Position numbers and translations under genes: made by a program. From Phaeobacter gallaeciensis DSM 26640 (GTDB lineage Bacteria > Pseudomonadota > Alphaproteobacteria > Rhodobacterales > Rhodobacteraceae), in NCBI RefSeq assembly GCF_000511385.1, contig NC_023139.1, positions 45,816-109,815 on the forward strand: 64,000 nucleotides of DNA, in the 5' to 3' direction. Below the pieces are notes generated by a model. It searched no databases and was not told the origin of the DNA. It saw only the letters and a program-made list of their open reading frames with translations. Numbering within the stretch: the first letter of the stretch is position 1; each line of letters begins with the position of its first letter. This document shows positions 8,606-16,890 of this stretch, one piece after another.

Positions 8606-9568
8606 ATGATAAAAGAGATTTTTGACTCGCTGCCACTGCAAGGGCCCGAGTATGTTTTGGAGCGGAATGAGGATCTTCTTCTAACGCTCCCGCCCCACCC
8701 GTTCGGTGGAAAATGGGAGGCCGATGAAGCCTTGCCGGTATTCCATTTTGATCACCACTATGAGCCGCTGAAATTTGCGCCCCCCCGCGGTGTGTTCGAA
8801 GGGCCGAATTTGCGCCTGGAATGGCAAAACATGAACGGCCGTCAGCCGTTTTACCACCGCAACACAGATGCCGAAGAACTGTCTTTTCAGGTCTGCGGTG
8901 ATCGGACGTTGATGACAGAGCTTGGCACGGTTGAGTTGAGGCCGGGTGACTTTTCAAGCATCCCCGTCGGCGTTGCGCACGACAACTTTGGCCGTGAAGA
9001 CGTCCACCTGCTGATCTATCTGCACGGCCCGATGGAAACGACGATGGAACCGGCGTTTGTCAGCGAACATCTGGTGCCGCCCTTCGAGGGATGGAGCCCG
9101 GCGAATATGTCCGAGGCTACGACTTCTTGTTTGGGGGGGCCGCATTGTGATGTTTCGGTGTCGATGGCGCAGGAGGATCTGCTGCTTGACGCGGCAAAGA
9201 CGCGCAGTGAGAGACTAGAAGTTCTTAGACCCGATGGCGCTCCTGGTGAGACCGATTGGATTTACAAAACCAAGCGGATTTGGGTCGGCAGCACGAAGCT
9301 CGATTCAACGGCACCACGGTTTTACCGCCGACACCGTGTCGCAGACGAAATCCAGTGTCAGATCATCGGCACGCGGACGCTGGTCACGCAACGCGGCACC
9401 GTTACGCTCAATCCGGGTGACTACGTTTCGATCCCGTTTGGCTGTGCGTTCGGAAGTTTCTCGGACGCGCCGTCACAGCATATTTCTATTCTGACGCAAG
9501 AGGAGGCACCGCCTGCGGCCGAACCCGCACGCTTTGCAGAAATGAACTCAGGTATTCGTTTGGGATAG
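8606..9568 (+). CDS. Bicupin related to homogentisate 1,2-dioxygenase
   Basis: 320 residues with two cupin barrels. The first holds Y-H-R-N-T-D-A-E-E-L, i.e. His84-x5-Glu90, and V-A-H-D-N near residue 125: a His/Glu/His set like the Fe(II) ligands of homogentisate dioxygenase. In the second cupin the equivalent block is Y-R-R-H-R-V-A-D-E and the last His is replaced by C-A-F, so only the first domain looks able to bind iron. Lengths of homogentisate dioxygenases are nearer 430, so this is a shorter relative. The strong site GGAGGAGG precedes it. Between an aldolase and an alcohol dehydrogenase it probably cleaves a dihydroxylated ring, substrate unknown. Confidence 0.7.
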   Translation: MIKEIFDSLPLQGPEYVLERNEDLLLTLPPHPFGGKWEADEALPVFHFDHHYEPLKFAPPRGVFEGPNLRLEWQNMNGRQPFYHRNTDAEELSFQVCGDRTLMTELGTVELRPGDFSSIPVGVAHDNFGREDVHLLIYLHGPMETTMEPAFVSEHLVPPFEGWSPANMSEATTSCLGGPHCDVSVSMAQEDLLLDAAKTRSERLEVLRPDGAPGETDWIYKTKRIWVGSTKLDSTAPRFYRRHRVADEIQCQIIGTRTLVTQRGTVTLNPGDYVSIPFGCAFGSFSDAPSQHISILTQEEAPPAAEPARFAEMNSGIRLG

Positions 9569-9616
9569 GGCTCGCATCATTGGCCGTCAGGTCTGAATAT
9601 CAGGGAGGGAAGAAAA

Positions 9617-10711
9617 ATGGATATGCTAGCATATCGCGCGAACGGGGCGGATGTCCCTGCGGGATTGGAAACAGTGCCGGTGCCGGAGTGTGGACCCGGT
9701 GACGTCTTGATCAAGGTGAAATCGGCAGGGCTGGCACCCGGGGTTTTCACCCTTCTCAAGATGGGAATGCTGCATCAGGCACCGACAACCATTGGCCATG
9801 AAGGTGCCGGAATAGTAGAAGCAATCGGCGATCAGGTCCGCGACTTCAAGGTCGGGGATCGGGTCCGTATGCATCCGACGATGTCATGTGGCCGGTGCAA
9901 GCACTGTCTGACCGGGGTGGACCAAATGTGTGCCCAGGCAGCGATGGTTGGTTTCGTTGCTTTTGGACAAAACCCGGTTCCGGAATTTCGGGAATACCAT
10001 CCGGGTGCTCTGGCGGAATATGTCCGCTTGCCCGCCAGATATGTCGACCCGCTTCCTGACAATGTCAGCTTTGACGTTGGATCAAAGGTGCAAGACCTTG
10101 CAAATGCGGTGCGTTGTCTGAAAGCGGCCAGCCTTTTGCCAGATGCAACTGTCATGATTTTTGCTGCCACCGGAACAATGGGCACAGCCGCGATAAAGCT
10201 CGCCCCGTTTTTCGGGATTTCCCGGTTGGTTCTTGTGGGCCGATCGTCAGAACGGCTCGAAAAACTGCGGGCCATTACGGATTTGCCAGTCGATCTTGTT
10301 GCCACCGATGTTTTCGAAGGGGAAGAAGATCCCGCGGCGGACCTTTCCGGCAAAGTCATGTCATTGCTGCCGGGTGGGGCTGATGCCATTCTCGATTTTG
10401 CACCTCAGGGGGCAAATTTCTGGCCGGCCGTGGCGGGTTTGGGAACGAATGGGGCTTTTGTTCACATGGGTGGCGCCACACAGCCTTTCCCGGTGCCCTT
10501 GATCGGGATGCTGCGCAATTGCTGGCGAGTCATCGCCACCCGCAACAATTCGCGCGAAGATGCACGGATGGTGCTGGAGCTGCTGGGATCAGGCAGGCTT
10601 GAAGTGGATGAGCTGGTGACGCACCGGTATCCGCTCAAGGAAGCAGAGACAGCAATTGAAGCAATGACATCACGCTCTCAGGCAATGTGGTGGGCCGTCG
10701 TTAATCCATAA
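9617..10711 (+). CDS. Zinc-dependent alcohol dehydrogenase (MDR superfamily)
   Basis: 364 residues. The N-terminal GroES-like domain carries G-H-E-G-A-G (catalytic zinc His/Glu) and the structural-zinc loop C-G-R-C-K-H-C-L-T-G-V-D-Q-M-C at about residues 91-105 with its four Cys. The Rossmann part has A-A-T-G-T-M-G-T-A-A rather than the common GxGxxG. The usual catalytic Cys of the N-terminus is not obvious (A-G-L-A-P-G). Good ribosome site GGGAGGGAAG upstream; the next gene follows after 10 bp. Probably oxidises an alcohol or reduces an aldehyde intermediate made by the aldolase/bicupin steps; this is inferred from context only. Confidence 0.8.
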   Translation: MDMLAYRANGADVPAGLETVPVPECGPGDVLIKVKSAGLAPGVFTLLKMGMLHQAPTTIGHEGAGIVEAIGDQVRDFKVGDRVRMHPTMSCGRCKHCLTGVDQMCAQAAMVGFVAFGQNPVPEFREYHPGALAEYVRLPARYVDPLPDNVSFDVGSKVQDLANAVRCLKAASLLPDATVMIFAATGTMGTAAIKLAPFFGISRLVLVGRSSERLEKLRAITDLPVDLVATDVFEGEEDPAADLSGKVMSLLPGGADAILDFAPQGANFWPAVAGLGTNGAFVHMGGATQPFPVPLIGMLRNCWRVIATRNNSREDARMVLELLGSGRLEVDELVTHRYPLKEAETAIEAMTSRSQAMWWAVVNP

Positions 10712-10721
10712 GGAAACGAAT

Positions 10722-11711
10722 ATGACCAAGAACATGCACCCCGGCCCACGGATTGATAGAACCTACCGTCTGGATTTCATCGGCGATTGGGGTCAGGCAA
10801 ACTTCCACCGCATCATGTCGTGGCTGACTCAGGAGTTCTGCGATCGTGCGGGTCCGAGAAGCCGGACCCGGATATCCAGTGTTCTGGGAGGTGGTCTTGA
10901 AGCGCTGACCGAAGTTCATGAAGGGGCGGCGGATCTCTGTCTTGTCACGCCGCACCTTTTGATGGCGCAGGCTCTGACAGGAGAGGGCATCTTCGCCGAG
11001 TTGGGCGCGATGCCGAATCTCAGGGCCTTGGCGGTGTTGCCGCAGGTGGACCGAATGATGCTGGCCGTTGCTCCTGAATTCGGAATCGAGAGCTTTGAGG
11101 ATCTGCGCACCAAAAAGCCTGCACTGCGCTTTGTCACTTCTACAGATGCAGAAGGCAATTTCATTGGCTACGTGGCCACGCGCTTTTTGGCGGCGCATGG
11201 CATATCACGTGACATGATCACTGAATGGGGCGGTGAGATGATCACTGCGCACCGCCCTGATGAGTGCCTTGAACTGGTGCGTTTGGGCAAGGCGGATGCC
11301 GTTTTGCAAGAAGCGATCATGACACCCTGGTGGCGCAATCTGGTTGAAAGCGGCCAGATGCGCCCCGTTCCTGCAGAAGAGACCCCGCTTGAGGCTTTGA
11401 CTGGCGAACTTGGCATGCCAGCGGCCACCATCCCTGCGGGCTATTGGTCAGGGTATGATACGCCGGTGCCCGCGTTGGATTTCTCGGATTTCATCATCGT
11501 CGTACGCGATGACATGCCCGAAGAGGTGGCGCATCTTCTGACCTGGTGTCTGGTCGAAACCCGCGGCGCAATTGAACAGCAGTACGCGCATATTCCACCA
11601 GACCGCAGCCCGCTGAGCTATCCTCTGCAGCCAGAAAAAATGCCCCGGACCGCGTTGCCGCTGCATCCCGGCGCCCAGCGATTTTATGAGGAAGCCGGGC
11701 TGCTGTCTTAG
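10722..11711 (+). CDS. Signal-less TAXI/NMT1-type binding-fold protein, copy 1
   Basis: 329 residues. The fold looks like TAXI-family TRAP solute receptors: F-E-D-L-R-T-K-K-P block, E-W-G-G-E-M-I-T, A-D-A-V-L-Q-E-A, and the typical end L-H-P-G-A-Q-R-F-Y-E-E-A-G. There is no signal peptide: the N-terminus is polar and begins the conserved L-D-F-I-G-D-W-G-Q-A-N-F-H-R-I within 30 residues. No TRAP permease adjoins it. A close paralogue is at 17261-18250, also next to a dienelactone hydrolase. Known precedent: 4,5-dihydroxyphthalate decarboxylase is a cytoplasmic enzyme with a binding-protein fold. An enzymatic or ligand-sensing role in the cytoplasm is therefore proposed; the substrate is unknown. 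Confidence 0.7.
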   Translation: MTKNMHPGPRIDRTYRLDFIGDWGQANFHRIMSWLTQEFCDRAGPRSRTRISSVLGGGLEALTEVHEGAADLCLVTPHLLMAQALTGEGIFAELGAMPNLRALAVLPQVDRMMLAVAPEFGIESFEDLRTKKPALRFVTSTDAEGNFIGYVATRFLAAHGISRDMITEWGGEMITAHRPDECLELVRLGKADAVLQEAIMTPWWRNLVESGQMRPVPAEETPLEALTGELGMPAATIPAGYWSGYDTPVPALDFSDFIIVVRDDMPEEVAHLLTWCLVETRGAIEQQYAHIPPDRSPLSYPLQPEKMPRTALPLHPGAQRFYEEAGLLS

Positions 11712-11751
11712 GGTAAAGAGCGCAGACAACAATCCCGAGTAAGATAAACAA

Positions 11752-11780
11752 AAGGCGGCCCAGCAAGGGCCGTCTTTTTT
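11752..11780. terminator. Bidirectional rho-independent terminator
   Basis: Stem AAGGCGGCCC / GGGCCGTCTT (one G-U pair) with a 5-nt AGCAA loop at 11762-11766, followed by T6 on the plus strand and preceded by an A-rich run that serves the minus strand. It separates the TAXI-like gene from the convergent monooxygenase gene. Confidence 0.85.
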
Positions 11781-11798
11781 CACTTCTGGCGGGCCGGA

Positions 11799-13400
11799 TT
11801 ACTTTGGTGTCGCGCCCGCTGTCAGGCTTTGGATCACGGGCAACAGCCCTGCGATATTCCCAACCGGTTCAATCGCCGCGACGTAACGATCCCGGCGCAG
11901 CAACAGCGCATGCCCCAGACAGTCCCGGAACGGTTGCTGCGAGAAAAAGCGGCTGCGGTCGCGCAGGATCGGGAAGGCGGCGGTAACCGGATTGGTCCAT
12001 TCTGGTGTCAGGCCGATGACCTCTGCTCCGGCACTGCGCAACTGCTCAATCAGTGCGGCATCCACAGCCCTATCCGGCGCTTCGTCAAAGACCAGTACAA
12101 CAGGGCGATCCGGCAAACAGGCATCCAGCAGCCGTTCTTCACGCGACAGCGTGTTCACCAGGGGTTGCGGGATCATCCGGCCCACGGCACCTGCGCCAGC
12201 GCCGCTTGCAACCGGGCGGATCATACCGTCCGAGAACTTTGGCTTTGGCTTGTACTTCATCTGCGCAACATAGTCCCGCGCCGGGCCATAGAGGCCCAGC
12301 AGACGGAACCCGGTGCGGGTCATAAAACCGCGCAGCGCCGAATCCGGCATCATCACCTTGCCCATTTTCAACGCCAGTTCGATCATCGACCAGGCGTGGG
12401 GTTTGCGTTCTTTTTCATAACTGTCGAGCAGGGCTCCCGGATTAGCCATATCCAGAGCTTCAGCCAGCTTCCAAGCCAGGTTATGGGCATCCCGCAAGCC
12501 GCTGTTCATCCCCTGACCCGCGAAAGGTGGGGTCAGGTGTGCAGCGTCCCCAGCCAGAAAAACCCGCCCGACGCGCCATTTGCTGGCGATACGGGCGTGG
12601 AATGTATAGACCTTTTGACGCCGGATAGGCTCGTTTTCATCGGGGCCGGTCTCGGCCAGAAGTTTGCGGCCGAAAGCTTCTTCTTCGGCCTCTTCCACTG
12701 TTTCGCCGGGGTTGAGCTTGAACTCATAACGCCGAATGCCGCCGGGACCGGGCAGGGTAATGGCTGAACGCTTGGGCGCGCAGAAAACCTCGGTGTGAAA
12801 ACAGCGGTTCTTCGTGGTTTCCAGATCAACGATCAGCCAGGGCTCTTCGAAAGTGGAGCCTTCGAGTTGAATATCAAGCGCCTTGCGGGCCTGGGATCGC
12901 CCGCCGTCAGCGGCCACCATGTAACGGGCGGTCACTGCTTGCGGCCCATCTGGGCCTGTCACTTCGGCCGTAACGCGATCCTCGCCTTGCTCAAAGCCGT
13001 CAAGCGTTATGCCAAATCGTGCCTCAACAGAGGCATGACGCGCCAAAGCCTTGCGCATGAGGGCCTCGAACTCGGGTTGTTCAAAGGCGTTTCGCTTGTC
13101 GAATCCGTACTCTTTGACGAAGGGCTTCACCTCGGCAAATTGCCGCCCGGATGGCCCCCGATAAAGGGAGCCATAACCTTTTGCCGTGATGGTGGCCACC
13201 TCGTCAGACAGCCCTGCGGCTTGCAGCGCGCGCATGGATTCGTCATCGATGGACACTGCCCTGGGTTCTTGCACGGTCGTTTTGTTGCGCTCTATGAGGA
13301 TCGTTTTGATCCCCATAGAGCCCAGAAGATTGGTCAACAAAAGCCCCGTAGGTCCCGCCCCAATGACGAGAATATCAGTGTCCAGCGCTGTGCCCTGCAT
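11799..13400 (-). CDS. FAD-dependent aromatic hydroxylase, MhpA-like
   Basis: 533-residue class A flavoprotein monooxygenase. It has G-A-G-P-T-G-L-L-L near residue 15, the D-G-G-R-S-Q-A-R variant of the DG motif near 165, and G-D-A-A-H-L-T-P-P-F-A-G-Q-G-M-N-S-G-L-R-D-A-H-N-L near 290. A C-terminal thioredoxin-like region, common in MhpA, PheA and resorcinol hydroxylases, follows. The start overlaps the end of the upstream FAH gene. With the extradiol dioxygenase and FAH-type hydrolase on the same strand it forms a three-step module: hydroxylation, meta-cleavage and hydrolysis. The substrate is probably a monohydroxylated phenyl compound. Confidence 0.82.
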   Translation of the reverse strand: MQGTALDTDILVIGAGPTGLLLTNLLGSMGIKTILIERNKTTVQEPRAVSIDDESMRALQAAGLSDEVATITAKGYGSLYRGPSGRQFAEVKPFVKEYGFDKRNAFEQPEFEALMRKALARHASVEARFGITLDGFEQGEDRVTAEVTGPDGPQAVTARYMVAADGGRSQARKALDIQLEGSTFEEPWLIVDLETTKNRCFHTEVFCAPKRSAITLPGPGGIRRYEFKLNPGETVEEAEEEAFGRKLLAETGPDENEPIRRQKVYTFHARIASKWRVGRVFLAGDAAHLTPPFAGQGMNSGLRDAHNLAWKLAEALDMANPGALLDSYEKERKPHAWSMIELALKMGKVMMPDSALRGFMTRTGFRLLGLYGPARDYVAQMKYKPKPKFSDGMIRPVASGAGAGAVGRMIPQPLVNTLSREERLLDACLPDRPVVLVFDEAPDRAVDAALIEQLRSAGAEVIGLTPEWTNPVTAAFPILRDRSRFFSQQPFRDCLGHALLLRRDRYVAAIEPVGNIAGLLPVIQSLTAGATPK

Positions 13401-13401
13401 C

Positions 13402-14259
13402 TCAGGACGTGCTTTCTGCCATAATCGGATTGGTCAGCGTTCCAAGCATGCCAATCTCAACCTCAACCACGTCGCCGGGTTTCATATAGAGCGGCGGATC
13501 CCGCCGATCCCCGACCCCACCGGGGGTTCCGGTGACGATGACATCACCGGCGGAAAGCGGCGTGTAGGTGGAGATGTATGAAATCAACCGCTCAATCGGA
13601 AAAATGAGGTCTGAGAGGGTCGCATCCTGCATCACTTCGCCGTTCAGACGGGTCTGGATCGGCAGCTTGGTGTAATCGCCCACCTCATCGGCAGTGACCA
13701 TGCAGGGGCCAAAACCACCGGTGCCGGGAAAGGTCTTGCCGGGCCCGAACTGATGCGTGTGGCGCTGCCAATCCCGAATGGTGCCGTCGTTGTAACAGGC
13801 ATACCCCGCAACGTGGGACAGGGCCGTCTCTTCGGGGATGCAGCGGCCCCCGCGCCCGATGATGACGGCCAGTTCACCTTCGTAGTCGAGCTTGTCAGAG
13901 ATGGCGGGCATGATCATCGGTTGACCATGGGCAATCTGGCTGTCGGGATACCGTGCGAACATCGTTGGATGTTTCGCATCGGGCCGTTTGGTTTCTGCGC
14001 GATGGGTTTCGTAATTCAGACCTACACAGAGGATTTTCCCAGCATCCGGGATGACAGGCAAAAGCACTGCATCGGTCAGGGTAAAATCTGGCGACCGCCC
14101 TTCTGTATAACGGGCCGCAGCCTCCATGAGATCGGCGGCAATCAACGCCTTGAGGCTTGTGACGTCCGGTCTGAGCTTGCCGGTCAGATCGACGATGCCG
14201 CCAGGAACCAGAGCGCCGACACCGGCCGCGCCCAGGCGTGTGAAGCTGATGAGTTTCAT
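13402..14259 (-). CDS. FAH-family hydrolase of the meta-cleavage module
   Basis: 285 residues in the longer FAH subfamily with an N-terminal extension (M-K-L-I-S-F-T-R-L-G). Family blocks are I-L-C-V-G-L-N-Y-x-x-H, D-Y-E-G-E-L-A-V-I-I-G and A-G-D-V-I-V-T-G-T-P-G-G-V-G. The ATG at 14259 with GGAG upstream is preferred to an in-frame start at 14301 that lies within the upstream gene. Such proteins hydrolyse acylpyruvates, or act as 5-carboxymethyl-2-hydroxymuconate isomerase-type enzymes. It lies between the extradiol dioxygenase and the MhpA-like hydroxylase, so a ring-cleavage product is the likely substrate. Confidence 0.82.
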   Translation of the reverse strand: MKLISFTRLGAAGVGALVPGGIVDLTGKLRPDVTSLKALIAADLMEAAARYTEGRSPDFTLTDAVLLPVIPDAGKILCVGLNYETHRAETKRPDAKHPTMFARYPDSQIAHGQPMIMPAISDKLDYEGELAVIIGRGGRCIPEETALSHVAGYACYNDGTIRDWQRHTHQFGPGKTFPGTGGFGPCMVTADEVGDYTKLPIQTRLNGEVMQDATLSDLIFPIERLISYISTYTPLSAGDVIVTGTPGGVGDRRDPPLYMKPGDVVEVEIGMLGTLTNPIMAESTS

Positions 14260-14273
14260 GTCTATTTCTCCGA

Positions 14274-15125
14274 TTATGACCGCAAAACGGCGCGACCCCA
14301 TTTGTTGAGCGTGCGTGCGTCCTGGGGCCAGTCGATAACGTCGCGGTCGTAGATGGTTTCCAGTTCACCTGAAATCTCGATCCAGTTGCCGTCCGGGTCG
14401 GTGTAAAACACAAACAGGTTATTGCCAGGTCCATGGCGGCCAGGCCCCCAGGTCAAAAGCACATCATTGGCAGAGAACCGGTCGCAGAACTGTTTGATGT
14501 TGTCCATCGTGCCCGCCTCATAGGAATGATGGTCCACGCCAGTGCGATCGGATTTGAAGCACGCGATCGTGTGATGTTCGTGGTTCGTCGTCGTAAAGAT
14601 CGTGGCCGGTTCGCCATTTTCGTGCAGCACGCGATCGGACAGGAAAAAGCCAAGCTTATCGACGTAGAATTCTTTGAAACCTTCGATGTTCTGGGTCGCG
14701 AAGGTCAAATGCTGGGTTGGCGCATGGATGCCATCGCGTTCGGGCTTGTAAGAGACAGTGCGCGTTTTCGCCATCCCAAAGCAAATCAGATGTCCATCGT
14801 TGTCACGCACCGCAAAGGCCCCATCTTCGAAGTAGGGGGACACGTTATCGAGGATTTCCACCCCATTCGCCTCGGCCAGCGCACGCTGATCCGCAAGCAC
14901 CCCGGCATTGCGATAAGCCAGCCCTGCATAGGCAAGCTTCTGGTCTTCACCTTTCACCGCCACGAAACGGCGCAGCGGACCAGTGCAGCGAAATTCGGTG
15001 TCGGAAATCTTCTCGACATCCATGTCCATGTTAGCGGCATAGAAATTGGCGAGGCGCTCAGGGTCTGAACTCTCGAAAGCGACGTGGTGCAGATAGGCTC
15101 CTGCCTGGACAGTGCTATGTGGCAT
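14274..15125 (-). CDS. Type I extradiol (catechol 2,3-dioxygenase-like) ring-cleavage dioxygenase
   Basis: 283 residues in two VOC repeats. The C-terminal repeat carries the metal triad: His139 in Q-H-L-T-F, His199/200 in V-D-H-H-S-Y-E, and Glu250 in D-G-N-W-I-E-I-S-G-E. Tyr241 (F-Y-T-D-P-D-G) and His184/185 sit where catalytic residues of this class occur. It should cleave a catechol-type ring next to the hydroxyls. It is the first gene of a minus-strand operon with the FAH hydrolase and MhpA-like hydroxylase, divergent from an IclR regulator. Confidence 0.88.
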   Translation of the reverse strand: MPHSTVQAGAYLHHVAFESSDPERLANFYAANMDMDVEKISDTEFRCTGPLRRFVAVKGEDQKLAYAGLAYRNAGVLADQRALAEANGVEILDNVSPYFEDGAFAVRDNDGHLICFGMAKTRTVSYKPERDGIHAPTQHLTFATQNIEGFKEFYVDKLGFFLSDRVLHENGEPATIFTTTNHEHHTIACFKSDRTGVDHHSYEAGTMDNIKQFCDRFSANDVLLTWGPGRHGPGNNLFVFYTDPDGNWIEISGELETIYDRDVIDWPQDARTLNKWGRAVLRS

Positions 15126-15517
15126 CTCATTCCCCTCGTTGTATTATTATCGTATAATGGAAATAATGCACATAAGCAACAGTTGAAATGGCTTTAATAT
15201 GGTAAATGGTTCATCCAGCGCTGCGTGCGGCAAGCCACGCCTTCACAATTTCCAGGGTCAGGTGATAACGATCCTGAAGCGGCCTGGTCGCGATGAACCT
15301 CCGGACTGCCTGGATCACCTCTGGGTCAGCCTGTCAAAAGAACGGACAATCGTTGCAGGTGCGAACATCGATCCGCAGCTTTTCAAAAAACCCATCCAAA
15401 ACAAGGCAGCAGGTTTCGTTTTATTTTCCCCAGACCGGCATGGCTGGCCTGTTTTTCCCTGGATTTTACCGGTAAAAGGTAAAATCAGAATGTCATTCGA
15501 ATTAGGGATATGCTGAG
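15126..15517. promoter_or_regulatory. Divergent control region with an IclR-box-like motif
   Basis: 392 bp between the extradiol dioxygenase operon (leftward) and the IclR gene (rightward), without a credible gene. Near the leftward start it is AT-rich (15139-15172) and contains TGGAAATAATGCA at 15158-15170, one half of which resembles the enteric IclR consensus TGGAAATNATTTCCA. A second AT-rich patch at 15418-15470 precedes the IclR gene. Probable site of IclR control; not proven. Confidence 0.45.
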
Positions 15518-16270
15518 ATGGTTGGGATTATGCGGTACATGCGGATTCTCGCGTTGTTCGACCAGAGAAATTCGACTTGGACGGTGACAGAGATTTCTAA
15601 GGAGCTCGACACCTCGGCAAGCACGCTTTACCGACTGATACGCGAGATGCTGGCGGCTGGATTGCTGGAAAGCACGGTCGAGTCGCGATATCGTCTGGGG
15701 CCGGTCTTTATCGAATATTACCGTCGGATCAAACTGACGGATCCTCTGGTCTTGTCCGGTTCGGAATTCCTTCGCCCACTGTTGGCGCAGATCGCTCTTC
15801 CTTGCGCCACAATCCTGGCGCGTCTGTATGGTAAGACCGTCATGTGTGTCGCCGAGGAACGGGCATTTAATGCGACGTTCGAGACAAGTTACGAACTTGG
15901 GCGCCCGATGCCGATCTTGCGCGGGGCAACATCCAAAGCCGTGCTTTCCACCCTTCCGAAGCGTCAGATCATTTCGTTGATTTCCCAGGAAGAGCCCACG
16001 GTTGATGCAGAGGCCGCCTATGCGGATCTCGCGAATATCAGAAAGGTGGCCATCAGCGAAACACACGGCGAGGTGGACACTGGATTGGTTGGGATCGCAG
16101 CCCCGTTGCGAAGTGCCGATCTGGGGATAAACGCCTCTCTTTCCGTTATCGTGGAAAGTTCCAACCTCAATGAGACGACACGCCCTCAAATCTATTCGGT
16201 TTTGAGCTCCACGGCGCGCATCATCGAGAGCTTTATGCTGGAACAGCCGATACATGTAAAAAGCAAATAG
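15518..16270 (+). CDS. IclR-family transcriptional regulator
   Basis: 250 residues. The N-terminal winged helix covers about residues 1-65 (W-T-V-T-E-I-S-K-E-L-D-T-S-A-S-T-L-Y-R-L), followed by the IclR effector domain with R-G-A-T-S-K-A-V-L-S and the V-G-I-A-A-P-L motif near residue 190. The family senses aromatic or central acids and works as repressor or activator. It is divergent from the extradiol dioxygenase operon, so that is the probable target. A second IclR gene (23006) controls or accompanies the two-cupin operon. Confidence 0.88.
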   Translation: MVGIMRYMRILALFDQRNSTWTVTEISKELDTSASTLYRLIREMLAAGLLESTVESRYRLGPVFIEYYRRIKLTDPLVLSGSEFLRPLLAQIALPCATILARLYGKTVMCVAEERAFNATFETSYELGRPMPILRGATSKAVLSTLPKRQIISLISQEEPTVDAEAAYADLANIRKVAISETHGEVDTGLVGIAAPLRSADLGINASLSVIVESSNLNETTRPQIYSVLSSTARIIESFMLEQPIHVKSK

Positions 16271-16276
16271 GCACTA

Positions 16277-16475
16277 GGGTCAGGACCCATTAATCCTGCA
16301 CCTCTGGTTTGACTGGCTTTGCCTCTGACAAGGAACAGATCCACAGGAATAGTGGTTATATTTCAAGAAGATGTGACGCAGCTCAGAGGCAAAATCAGCC
16401 AAATCCCCCGGACGTGCGAACCACTGCTTTTTTGCCGTTCGCGCGCCAGCGATGCAGGATTATGGGTCCTGGCCC
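16277..16475. mobile_element. MITE-like element, 199 bp, with terminal inverted repeats and TA duplication
   Basis: The left end (16277-16300) GGGTCAGGACCCATTAATCC and the right end (ending 16475) are imperfect inverted repeats of about 24 bp; the right arm on the minus strand reads GGGCCAGGACCCATAATCCT. Both ends are flanked by TA (16275-16276 and 16476-16477), a likely target duplication. The interior has no transposase frame but holds a second inverted pair (TTTGCCTCTGA near 16319 and TCAGAGGCAAA near 16383). It lies 6 bp after the IclR stop. TA duplication would fit an IS5-like or IS630-like parent; the parent is not in this window. Confidence 0.7.
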
Positions 16476-16521
16476 TAAGGTTGTGAGACCGCAGGGCCAA
16501 GGCTTAGGCCTGTGCTATTCA

Positions 16522-16890
16522 TTAACCGACACAGAAACCCGGCACAGTCATCTTTGTAAAGAGGTGCGGGCGCACGACAGCGCTCTCCGGGTATTGGCCG
16601 ATACGGGCCTGAAACTCGGGATTGGTGAACGCATTGCGGAACGTCTCCACATTCTCCCAAATCGCATAGTTCATGTAGGTGGCGCTGCCTGCCAAGCCCT
16701 TGTGCATCTGCGTTGAAATGTAGCCGGGCTGCTCTTTCATAAAGCCAGCGTCATGCGCCCATGCCTTCACCAAAGCTTCTTCGTCTTTTGGATCGATCGA
16801 GAACACATTCACCAGAACAACAGGGCCTTCATTGCTCCCCAACTGGTCCGCCAGTGTTACAACTTCATCAAGTTCCACAAGTTTTGCCAT
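16522..16890 (-). CDS. Antibiotic-biosynthesis-monooxygenase (ABM) domain protein
   Basis: 122 residues with an ABM/dimeric ferredoxin-like fold: V-V-L-V-N-V-F-S-I-D-P, A-W-A-H-D-A-G-F-M-K-E-Q-P-G-Y-I-S-T-Q-M-H, and Y-M-N-Y-A-I-W-E-N-V-E-T-F-R-N-A-F. Such proteins act as small oxygenases without cofactor or as auxiliary proteins in polyketide and aromatic metabolism. It is a single gene on the minus strand, downstream (right) of the MITE-like element and facing away from the TAXI-like gene 370 bp to the right. Ribosome site GGAGG in the complement just upstream (AAATCGGAGGAAAAA). Confidence 0.78.
   Translation of the reverse strand: MAKLVELDEVVTLADQLGSNEGPVVLVNVFSIDPKDEEALVKAWAHDAGFMKEQPGYISTQMHKGLAGSATYMNYAIWENVETFRNAFTNPEFQARIGQYPESAVVRPHLFTKMTVPGFCVG

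Noticed and set aside
11829..12767. Long plus-strand open frame (312 codons) opposite the MhpA-like hydroxylase
   Set aside because: It is the antisense shadow of a gene with clear FAD motifs; its composition is rich in Arg, Gln and His and shows no family motif.
15199..15516. 105-codon frame in the divergent region before the IclR gene
   Set aside because: No ribosome site, no domain, and it covers the AT-rich regulatory stretch.
16309..16716. 135-codon frame inside the MITE-like element and ABM gene
   Set aside because: It crosses the right inverted repeat into antisense of the ABM gene; no transposase-like motif.
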